A stretch of 64,000 nucleotides of DNA from Rugalucina vietnamica (Eukaryota > Mollusca > Bivalvia > Lucinida > Lucinidae): contig OZ024880.1 in the NCBI GenBank assembly GCA_964017185.1, positions 32,082,329-32,146,328 of the forward strand, written 5' to 3'. The position numbers and the translations under genes were made by a program. The notes under the pieces are model-generated. The model was not told the origin of the DNA. It did not search any database and worked only from the letters and a program-made list of their open reading frames with translations. The first letter of the stretch is position 1. Every line of letters starts with the position of its first letter. Below, in pieces: positions 37,801-49,800 of this stretch.

Positions 37801-40800
37801 ACATTATTGAAGCAGTCCCGGTTTTCCCAAATAATTCGGGAGAATTTTAAAGTTGCCATAGGTTTGTGTCTTCAAGAAGTGACAGCCGGAGATATGATGC
37901 AATATTACAGACATACCGGGATCTTTAATGTGTAAACACTGAATAGATGTTTGCAGAGCCCAAGTCAATGAAACTTTAACTGACAAAAAAGAAAAAGAAA
38001 CGCATTAATAAGGTTTTCCCGCCAATTTCTACAGTATGCTTCGAAACTCTTGACTTTTTGTACCTGGTTTATCGCTACTGTATGGCTACCAAGCATTTGA
38101 AACTAGCGTCCATGATGAACAAAATAAGACTACGATTTTACAAGACGAATGATCACCACAAGGTTTCGCAAGATTTGCATTTGCATCGGATATTAACACG
38201 GCTTTTGCACGACGCGAATGATTTTGTTTCAGAACGTACATGGGCTTTCTTAAAAAAAAAAAAAAAAAAAAAAAATGACATGTACTATTGCGTTTCTTTT
38301 TCTTTCTTTTTTTTCTTTCCTTTTATTTTTTCTTGTCGGAAAAAATTAGGGTCTTTCTATAAAATGACCCTGGCAGACACATTGACAACTTTAGAACCGC
38401 GAATGGTTCTCATTACATCAGCCGGCGATAATCTCGAACAAAATGTTCAAACCTGTATCAAGTTTCATAGTTTGAAATATTTAAAGAAAATGATAGGTAT
38501 AAAAACCGCTTTTTATTTGTTTGTGCTTCCCTAGTTCTTTAATTCACTGATAGACCCCGAAGGATGACATCAATATGATGTTTCTGTTGTGCCCCGCACC
38601 CCCAAGAAAAAAAAAAAGATTTTGTGTTTGTAAGGCAGAACTGACCAGTGTTCTCGTGTCATATACTTACCGAAGCCTCTAAACATTTTCTGTAATCGAA
38701 GCAGAACAGTTTGGATTGTGACAAACGTGGCCGAAAACCCGATGAAGAGTTTCTTGTGATGCGGCGCAAATAATATCATTAGTGTAGGGTATCGAAGCCT
38801 CCAGTTTTCGTACAGTATATTCCGGGCAGTATATAAAGGCTTTTATGGCTAGTTCACATGTTTCAAGATGATATACTGTTGAATGAGTAATTGTCTGTTT
38901 AAACGTTTGTTGTTCCGAGGCACAGAGTGTTAAATCGTCTCCGTACACACGGACGAACTATATGGTTCGTCCGTGTATACGCGACAATCCATTGACGAGC
39001 GTCAGCGGAACGATACAATATTGCATATTTAGCACCCTCGTCGGACCCCGGAGCGAGGGGTCCCGGGTTCGACCCCCACGAGCGCCGCTATAATATGTCC
39101 TTGACAATACACAGGAACGGTGGCTCCGTCCCAACATAACTGAAAAATTGTTGACTGGGACAACAAAACAAAAACAAACAAGTAATTTAGCACCCTGCAC
39201 ATTGTTCCCTTCATCTTGTGCATCTCCGAATAACTGGTGTTGAAACCATATTGGTATTTGTACATTTAATGAGTCAATGTGTATATCTATTTTTAAAGCG
39301 TGTGGGCGGTTATTATTGGGTAATTTGACAATCGTGAAAAGATGACACCGTGGTGCTAAAAATACATGTGACGCGTGTAAAACTAAATCGATACAAGTAT
39401 TTTTGACAAACGTATTGTTGAGCGTATCCGATTACTCAACCTGGGCGGGCTGTTCTTAAGTCTTATAAGATAGCACTATGCACCCAAAATGTTTATCATT
39501 AAGTCTACTGAACATGTACATGTACATTTATTTTATCCTGCAAATGAATGTATTGGGTCAACAATATAAAGCATACATGTATAAACCAATAGTTTGCATG
39601 TATTTGACTATGGCTGACAAGACCTCAGTGAAGGTTTTTGCATTTGCTTTATATCAGATTCTAATCAAGGCCTACATCTAGGTTGCTTTATATCAGCAAT
39701 AATATAATGTTATTGAATCAAGTTATTTCGTATTGGACCAGTTACAGGTCCGAGGTTAGCTGTATTGGACCAAGGCCGAAGGCTGACCGAGGACAGCTGA
39801 CCGAGGACCTGTAACTGGTCCAATACGAAGTAACTTGATTAATGAGATTTTTATTAATTAACTGACAAAAGTACATATCGGTCCATATCATCCGCTAGCA
39901 CCTCAAGCAAACCTTCGCCATTCTTAGCGCCCATGTCTGACATCCTTTTCATGACATGATTTTTGTTTGTTTGTTCACCATTTTACTTGATCGGCTGAAT
40001 CACGCCATTGTTTTTGTCTCAACTCAATCAACGCGGCACATGATCTTGCACGTGAATTTTGACCAATTAGATGTAGGGATTTCCATATAGATAGCAGGTC
40101 AATCCATATAGATACAAGGTCAACCGTATTAGTGCGAGGTCAGCTGTATTAGGTCGAGGTGAAATCCAGTATAGACTATACGAAAAAAGAAACATTACCA
40201 GTATCCCACAGACCAAATTATCTGTATAAGTACTATATACTAATAAGTTAATAACTGTCTGTATTTAGTAGCTTGGACTGTTTCTGAACTTTATAAACCC
40301 TTTACAAACTCTTGAGATTATTTGTTTTAATTGCTGCTTTCATCCTAGTCAACACTGCCTCTATTTTATGGAACTTCTACCCAACATCGGGATGTCAGAC
40401 ATGCAAAATGTGCTTTAAACAGCTTAAGCTTACAAACATATCGATGGTTTGACTAAACCACATTTTCTGGGCAGGCTCAGACCTAAGTGGTTTACTAATA
40501 ATCAAATGAACCGTCAAACAGATATAGGCTTTGCCTGTAGGCACAAGATGCCCATCTATTTCTCACAACCCCAAAGGACAAGAGTCCGTCTGATAAGGTT
40601 ATGATACCTGTTTCTGATTGTTTCTGTACCGCAGGTTTCTGCTGCTGTTGTTGTTGAGTAGGGCCTGATAACTGTGCTGGCTCATCTGACGTCAGGTTCT
40701 CACCCATAGGTGGCGTAGGTGGTAACTGTCGCCTAGCAACAAAAGTTGAGAAAATTTAAAATTCCACTGGGCCAAGTGATGACTATTCAAAGAAAATGTA

Positions 40801-43800
40801 TAATTTCAATGAGTTAGGCTCAAAACATCATGTGCATCTGCTTAGCTTTGATTATAGACTGGTATGCTTACTACAAATCAGTCACAGGATCAAATTGTAC
40901 GTCTTAAGGTATTCAGGCGATCCAAATTGTGTGAGTAATGAATAGATATCTTGTCAAATGTGTAACACTCTCTTTGCCAAGCCAATAAGATCAAAAGAAT
41001 TAATTACTTTAACATTCCAATTTACAAGAAGAATGTTGACCAATAATTTATTTAGATGCTTTTAGAGCTTATGAATAAACACCTAAACTACACACACTAA
41101 GCCAAAACTCTCATCAGGATAATGTCCATGAAATGTATTATATACCTCCTAACATCCCACTTATATATAGTAAAACTGGGGTGAACAGGAGTATACATGT
41201 ACATTTTTCTTATTTTTGATTCAAAACCTAAGATTGCGGGTACTTGCTAGAACAGCCTGATGATTTAAGGTGTACTCACAATCTATGCTTGAGGCACAAT
41301 AAGAACAATATCAAATTTTTGTTTTCATAAATTTTCAATTTTTGCAGCTAGAAAAATCTGTGTGTACTGCATAGGTATGTTTTTGTAATCTATTCTTGCA
41401 CACCAGACAGAAATTGCCCCACTTTTTGCCTGGGTGATAAAATTGCATCTCACCCAGGTGTTCTCACCCAGGCTAAAAAAATACGCAAAACCTTGAAATA
41501 AACCAGATTTTAGGGGTTATTGTGCAAGAAAAAGAATCTAATATGGTGTTCTGTTCTAGATGGAAGTTTCCAACCCTCGGGATGACCGTGCTGAGCGGAA
41601 CCTCGGCGGAGCCTCGGTTCCGCTCAGCACGGTCATCCCTTGGGTTGGAAACTTCCATCTAGAACAGAACACCATATAAGATTCTTATAATCTCATACCT
41701 CGCCAGTTTTGGTGATGTCGTCGGTGATATGGAAGGTGAAGGACAAGGTGATATTCTCCTGGGCGGCACTGGTGGTGGAAGATCACGATGTATAACCATG
41801 GGGGAGTCAAACGGTGAGCTTTTGGTCTGAAATAAACCATAGTTTTTAAAACCCTGAATTAGGAAACCAAGTACACATTTCCATTAGCCTATTACTGCAG
41901 GTATCAAAGATTTGTACAATGGGAAAAGCCTCAGACTTAAAATTGAGGCATTCAAATACTAAAGTTACAAGGTATCCAAATACTTATTTTCATATCTTAA
42001 TATCTAAAATATTTAAGAAAACTGGAAACCTGAATATTTAAGTGGGTGTCAGTCTGAATAGTTCTGAAGTTTAGGCATCCAAATAGGCAAATAATTTGGT
42101 CTATTGTCATTCAACTGGTTATCCCACTACTTTGTCTGCACAGCATCTTCAACTGCATTTTTCAAAATCTAACTTTTCTGAAAGGCCTCAAGAAAAATAT
42201 TACCATGTCACCATTTCGCATTCCAAAAGTCTTAAAAAGTGCCACAAAAATAAAAATTTTATGCCAGAAAATAATTTTGAATAGGGCTTTTTCCATTGTA
42301 AAAATGTCAGCGAGGGAAGTAACTATTTTCCCAGAAAAAAATCTAAATTGGTTATTTTTCATTTAAAATGCACCAAACCAAAACAAAATTGTATTGTATG
42401 GATAGCTGAGTGCCAAACTCTTAAAATAATTCCACGGATTTGCTTGATTTTCATTTTTAAGGTGTTTCGATTACTTCCATTGCACATGCAAAAGGCCTAT
42501 TCAAAATAATTTTTGGGCATAATTATTTTATTACTGAACCGATTTTCAAAATTTTTGCATCACTTTTTACGACATTTGGGTTACAAAAAGATGACATGGT
42601 CATATTTTTCATGTGGTATTTCAGAAAAGTGAGATTTTGAAAAATGCAGTTTCTGAAAGATGGTGTGCAGACAGTAGATTTTTAAAATACAATGGGTGTC
42701 TCAATAATAATCAGTGTCCCAACATTTATGGATAATGGAAGTTCCAATTTACCTCTGTATCTTCTGTATTGTCTACTTCTACGTTGTTGCTGCTACTACT
42801 TTTACTACAGTCTAGCCGACTCGCCGTCAGTCGCGGGTCAAATGGGTCCACGACTATTGGCTCTGTTCCCTTGATCTCACACCGACAGAACGGACAGCCC
42901 TGACCCTCAGAGTCCTGAGAAGAAATAGCATATTATTTTTTTCCCTTTAACTTAAGTTTAAGATCCCTATCAAAATTATTTTACACATATACAGAAACAG
43001 TGGGTGGGACAAAAAGGGGATTTCGTCTAGACCAAACAATTGTTGGCATTTTAACATTTATGAAGGAGATAAATTTGAGCCTCAGCTGAGCTAAGCATGA
43101 AAAAAGTTTGATAACCTCAAGGCCTGGTAGTGCTCGTCTGATCTCTCAGTCCTGAGACTGACATTCTAATACACTAGTCATTTGTAACCACGACCCCCAA
43201 ACCCCCGGGGGAGGGCGGGGGATAGCTGTGGAAATTAGCGTTGCCATGCAATTGTGGGGGAAATACCCAGGGTTTGCTTTATATAGGCAAAAAGGGTCTT
43301 GAAATGAAAAGATAGCAGGCTGCGAGGGGAAAACAGCAGTGGTTTTACCAACAAGCAGTCACCACAGGATGGGGCTTTTAGCAGGGATTTGCTGAACCAA
43401 AAGTCAAAGTTCCCACTATTCCCCAAGGGTAGGGGGAGGGGGGGGTGGTTGGTTACAACTGACTGGTGCATATACACTAGCAATAGACGACCATGTTCAT
43501 CTTCACTATTTTTAAGACTGTACCATATTTTTCAGTTACTTTTTGCACTTTGCTCAGAAGATATGAGCCGCAACACGAGAAAATCAACATAGTGATTTCC
43601 AGTCAAGTCTGATTAAAATCAGGCTGCACTGCCTGCACAGCTACTGATGATGGCTAGAGGCTAGAAATTTTAGATTTAGCAAGAAGATGAATTGTACCAT
43701 CCATGTAGCGAAAACAAAGGCGCTGATCAGCTTCACAATTACTGCGGAGCAGATCTACGCCTTTGTTTTCGCAAATGCAAAATGTTGGTTTTCTCATGAA

Positions 43801-46800
43801 GGGGCTCATATGATTTACGATAATACACACACTATATAATAGAAGGGGAATAACTCTTACCTGTTTTCTAACCTGCCACTGAGTCAAACATGGAGTACAC
43901 AATAAATGCCCACAAGGCTCTATCTTAATGTCCTTGTCATTTTCAGCACATATTTTACACAACTGAAAAGTTGAGCCCATTTCACAATACAGTTCATATT
44001 GTTCTTGTGTAACTTTTATATGATCTTCCAACGAATCTTGCACTAAGTAGCTCAAATCGGGGTTTATAGATCGCCCATCTGGATATAGGAAACTGAAAAG
44101 ACAGAAAAACTTATTGATCATCCTTAATTCAATACTAGTTGTTGTTTTTTTATGAAATCGATATCGAATTTTGTTACCAACAAGAGTTAGCATATCAAGT
44201 TAAGTATGACAAGCCATTACCACAGCTTTATACGAGCCGCGTCACGAGAAAACCGCAAGTTTTTCCAATGGGAAAACAAAGGCGCAGATCAGCTTCCCAG
44301 TAACTGCGAAGCTGATCAGCGCCTTTGTTTCTGCTAAACAGATAGTACAATCCCTCTTCCTTCAAAAATCCAATATTTCAAGCTTCTAGCCATCTTCTGT
44401 AGCTGCACATGCCAGTTTGTGACCAACCTAGACTGGTTTTCTCCTGTCGCGGCTCATGCAATGTACAAGAATTAGTGCATATTCTTTCCCATTAAAGCAA
44501 CAACAACAACACTGTATATGTCAGAATAAGGAAGTATCATATGAGCTGTGACGCGAGAAAACAGGTCTTCGGGGTTTCCGAGCAGGTCCGACACAAGCCG
44601 ACCTGTGCAGCTACAGAAGATGGATAGAAGCTTGAATTATTGGATTTAAGAAGGAAGAGGGATTGTACTATCTGTGTAGCGAAAACAAAGGCCCTTATCA
44701 GCTTCCCATGATCTACGCCTTTGTTTTCGCATGGGCAAAAAAATCTGGTTTTCTCATGACGCAGCTCATATAAAGTAGATCAGCTACATGTATTATTAAA
44801 GGCAATACCGGTCAAATGTGCTGTGAAGCACCAATACATGTCATTCTCACAGTTTTATGGTAAACCATGGCATTCCGCAAGCTCACTGAAAGATGTTTAC
44901 TGCCATTAAATGAAAAAAGCATTCAAACTTTTTTTTTTTTTTCCATGTCTTTTTGGCTTCAGGAATATAAAACAAGAGATTTGAAAACAAAATAACTATT
45001 GGGTACTGGGTAGTGTGCATTTTTTCGAGCTACAGGCCTCAGAATGAGACCTCTGAACAACACGCTTTAAAATTTGAAAATTTCATTTAATTTTCATTTT
45101 TTTCATATGTATCTGTCCTAACTCCTGAACACAAATTCAAGCAGTATGATCTCAAAATGATCTCAAAAGTAATTTTATTAATGTGAAGCAGTAAAAATAA
45201 AAAAAAATACAAACATATGCAACTTGAAGCGGATTACAAAATTTTACGAGTCATTTTACAACCCTACCCCCTAACTTGAAAAGGCCGAGAAAAACAGAAT
45301 TTATAATTGTGCCAAATCCACAGCTGTAGATTCCAACTTTTTCTTGTATTTTCACACTTGTAGAAAAAAGAGAACCAACAACTTGAAAATCACCATTATT
45401 AAGCCATTTTTCGGCTCTTTGATTTCGAAGAGCCCATTTTATAAAACAGCCCAAAATTTCAAACACATGGAAGAAATACTGACATAGAAGACCCTGTTTA
45501 CATCTACTGTTGCTAAAATGTGCAGAGAATCATTGCTTTTAATTTGTAGAGATGCAATCTCTAATTTTTACTGACAACTAAAACATTTAAAATTTTCAGA
45601 AAAGTTGTAGAAAACTGGGTGAAAAAGAAGTCCCTTAGATAGAAAAATTGCATTGCTTGTTTGATGTACATCATCAATATGTATCCAAATGTAAAATATC
45701 AGGAAAATATATGTGCAATTGTTTTGGAGACGTTCAACAAAATAAAAACCTGAAGTTCAAAAATGTCAAATGTTAGCAGCGAACATCCTTAATATCAGTA
45801 TCTAATGCATATTTTTCCCTGCAAATACAACACTGCATGTGTTAATCTAAGGAATGTACTATAATATACAGTAGATGAGCCAGTAAATGAATAACCTGCG
45901 TTAAGAGAAGTACATGCACAAAAACATAGATTAAGGAAGTATTTGATGATAAAAAGGTAACTTTTTAATTAGTTCCTCATACAAACCTTTATTTGTGTGG
46001 ACTCATTAGACTAACCTCGACAAGACCCACAACATAGGTCTTTATAAAGAAATGGGCAAAATTGTCTCTTAATCATTATTAAGGGGATGCCAATTGTTAA
46101 AATCTAATACTTGTATAATTTTACCTGTATAAAGAAAAACGACAATTTTTCCAAGGAGACTGGATATTCTTGAAACATTCTTGTATGAGTCATTCAAACA
46201 TCGAATACAGATTATTTAATGCCCAAAAACTCAGCTCTAGAGGGCTCAGCAGCACGCTTATCAGCATTGGTCAAGTTACTTCCTGGTTTGATTCCGTTGT
46301 CATGTCTGGCATGCTGGATAAGTTTTACTAAAAGCTACCACCATAAACATGATCTCCAAAAGCCAGACTACAATCTGTGAAAGTTTGTCCACTCGGAGAT
46401 GATTTCTTCTCGGGGAAAACATGGTATTTATCATATATGCTGAAAACCTTATACAGCAGATGCAGTAAATAGTATGATTTCTCCCAAAATATTGACTTTT
46501 TGTTCAAAATACTTTCACAGATTGTAGTAAAGACATTGGAGATCATGTTTACGGTGAAAGCTTTTAGTAAAATTTATCCGGCATGCCAGATGGATGACAA
46601 TGGAATCAAACCAGGAAGTGACTTGAACAATGCTGATAAGCGTGCTGCTGAGCCCTCTAGAGCTGAGGTTTGGGGCATAAAAGAATATGTATTCGATGTT
46701 TGAATGACTCATACAAGAATGTGTCAAGAATGCCCAGTCTCCTTAGAAAAATTGTCATTTTTCTTTATACAGGTAAAAATTATACAAGTATTAGTTTTTG

Positions 46801-49800
46801 ACAATTGGCATCCCCTTAATCTCGTATGTATACAGTATGTATGAAAAGTATACAGCCTTGACTCCATCATACAGAAAAACTGGGGTATACAAAGATTGTG
46901 GGTACTCATTAGAACTGCCTCACTGAGGTGATACTAATGTGTAAACACAATTTCTTTTGGCAAATTCACATGGAAAATATTAAAAATTTTCAACTGATTA
47001 TTTCTTTCAATTTTTACAGCTGAAAACATTCTCTGTATATTGCATGTATGTGTTTTCATAACAGATAAACTTACAATCCCTCCCTCTGTCCGTCTAGCAA
47101 TGCCTGACACAAGGATTTATTCTGTGGTATGGTCTGTAGAATCTGATTGTCCACTGTCACATACCCTATAGCCCACTGGCCTAGTCTTGTACAACTAAGT
47201 CGGAAAACGTAGCTGAAACACAGAGGATAATGTATATAAGAGTAACAGATTATAAAGTTTGAATTTATGAGCCAACAAATTTAATAGTGAATAAATGCAA
47301 AACTTAAGTTCCAGCAAACATATCAATACTTCTAAGGACTTGTATTCTAAAGTTATGTAGAAAATTGTAGCATAAAAGAAATTTGGAAATGAGAGCATTT
47401 GATGCATTTCTTTTCTATGTTGTTGGTTTTGAGGTTTAACGTCCCAGTCAACATTTTTTCAGTCGGGACAGAGCAATCGCTTCCTGGGTATTAACCAGTA
47501 TTCAGAGAAGTTAATGTGCCTTGCTCAAGGACACAACATGGTGCTGCTTGTGGAGATTGAACCCAGGACTTCTCGATTAGGAGTCTGATGCTCTACTGCT
47601 CTGCCACAGTGCTCCCCCATTTCTTTATAAGTCTTACAAATTTATATGCGAGTTCCTGCAATCTTGGGCGGCCATGAGTATCTATATGTACTGAAGACAA
47701 AAAAGACATTAATTTATGAAATTTTAAAAAATGCTAAAAAGTGCCAATACACTGAATACACTAAATCCAACTAAAAGCTGGAAGTTTAAGTTTTCTGAAA
47801 TACAAACATTATGAAAACACGCCCATGAAATGTACAGTTGTAAAAAGTGAAAATTTTCAGTATAAATTTTTTCAATATTTTTCTCATTTTTGCTCAAAAC
47901 ATAGATTTTGGGTACACGTTAGAACTGCCTTGGCGAGGCAGTTCTAACGAGTACCCACAATCTATGTTTTGGTGCAAAATAAGAAAAAAAAGTATAACCC
48001 TGCAAACCCCATTTTTCTATATAAAAGTGGGGTTCAAGGGGGTATTCTTGTCACGGACATGTTTTCCTGATGAATAAACCATGCCACACTTACCTGCCTG
48101 GTTTATTTACATATTTTTGTAGCCTCAGCTTCACCTCGTCGTACGTAAGGAAGGCAACATAGCCCGGGTGAGTGACTGCCAGAACATTCCAGTTTCGCAA
48201 CAAATTACACCATGGTTGGAACAGTCTACAAAATGATTGATTGATCAAACAGGATTTTACTGTCAATTCACAATTCAATGAATGAAATAATTCAAGTTTT
48301 GTGCTACTAATAGGCATGAAAATACAATCCCAGGGCTTAATTTTCATTTGCTGTTGCTATGTATAATCAAAATGCATAAAGCTGAGGTTATGTATTTCAT
48401 CATCTGAACAACTGCTACGTCACAACAATATAAATTGGAAAAAAGGTAATTCCTCAAACCAAATACAATGTATAAACACAAAGAACACCTCTGTTGCATG
48501 CCTTAAACTAAACTTTGCTGTACTGACTGTGTCATGCTTGTTTTACAGCCCTAAAATCTCACCTTGAGAACACATCAAACTCAAAACAGGAAATATAATC
48601 ATTGCAAGTTAGGTCTATAGTTGATTTTAGTGCCATAGCTTCTAGTGGGGAACTGATGCCGTGAGCCTCATGCAATGTCTGTCGGAACACTTTCCATGAA
48701 ACAACAGTTCTGAAACATAGAAACAAGTTTATATATTCAAAATTTTAGATACAATCAAATGCTAAAATTATAGTATATGTAGTTCTGAAGTTGCCATTTA
48801 AATGTCATACATTCACAATGATAATAATGAATGACATGTTCAAAGGAGCAAGGATTATTCAGTGTGGTGTACACTTTTGAATTGTGTTATATTGGCTAGT
48901 AGACTAATCTGACTCTGAATGAAGTGATTATCTTTTTATTTTTTGGTCCATTTCCTTACAAATTGTACATGCTACCAAGCTACTGTCTAATAGAAATACT
49001 ACATTAGCATTATGCATCAGGAAAACATATCCATGCAATGAATACCCCCTTAACCCTACTTATATACCAAAACTGGGGTATGCAGGGGTATACCTATTTT
49101 TCTTATTTTTGCTCCAAAACATAGATTGTGGGTACTCGTTAGTCGCCTCGCCGATTGTGGGGATTGTGTACCCACAATCTACTGTAGATCCGGAAATATT
49201 GGCGAGAACTTAATTTTCGCTAATATTCGCGAATTGGTTGCCTCGCGAATTCAAAGTTCTCGCTAATAAAGAGCCACAATTAACTTTATAGAATACATGG
49301 ACACACACCCGCAAATTCAAGAAGTCGCTAATAATTCGGAAATAGAAAATTCGCGAAATAAAAGTCACGCGAAAATTTCCGGATTTACAGTATGTTTTGA
49401 GCAAAAATAAGAAAAATATCACGATTTTTCTGATGAAATTTCTTTCTTTTTACAACTGAAAAAAACTCTGTATATTGCATGGTTGCGTTGTGTTGATGCA
49501 TCAAAATTTAATTTTATCCACCATGTACCAGGGCTTTTTCTCTATACAAAACTGGGTCCGGTTTCCGGTACCAAATTTTTTCCCAATTGGCTGAAAAAAT
49601 TCCCAATTGACCTGGAACATTCCCAATTAGCAGAAAAATCTGAATTTAAAAGGTAAACTTTCCCAATTTTGATAAAAATTGCACTATTTTTTCCCAAAAT
49701 TGTTGTATTTTTTCCCTAAATCACACATTTTTTTCCCAATTTCATCAGTACCAAAAATTTCCCCAAAAGGTCAGAAAAAGCCCTGATGTACTGTACTTTT

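Larger units (their letters stand above)
32651..37935 (+). mobile_element. Tc1/mariner-type DD37E transposase gene, split by a LINE
   Basis: The two coding parts are 32651-33372 and 37587-37935. Without the LINE and one copy of the target duplication they total 1071 nt, a continuous frame of 356 codons plus stop. The N-terminal part has a helix-turn-helix region (about residues 15-90) resembling the paired-type DNA-binding domain of IS630/Tc1/mariner transposases. The catalytic triad is visible as [16 protein letters not shown] and SPDLSPAEP. Counting from Asp in VDN to Glu in AEP gives 37 intervening residues, i.e. DD37E. The ATG at 32651 (AAAATGG) is preferred over an in-frame ATG at 32531, whose extra residues look non-coding. 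Terminal inverted repeats were not found with confidence. Only a CAGTAG word next to TA at about 32203 and about 38080 was noticed. The element is inactive in this copy because of the insertion. Confidence 0.88.

Noticed and set aside
32201-38082. CAGTAG words next to TA as terminal repeats of the DD37E element
   Set aside because: Only about 6-10 bases match and the similarity does not extend inward, so chance is likely.
38058-38534. 158-codon frame downstream of the transposase
   Set aside because: It runs through an A-run and a T-rich tract, giving Lys and Phe runs, and shows no domain. It might hide short real pieces, but nothing supports them.
22381-39452. The 17-kb block as a Polinton/Maverick-type fossil
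   Set aside because: The size and inverted ends are compatible, but no DNA polymerase B, integrase, ATPase, protease or capsid-like frame is visible and no 6-bp target duplication is seen.
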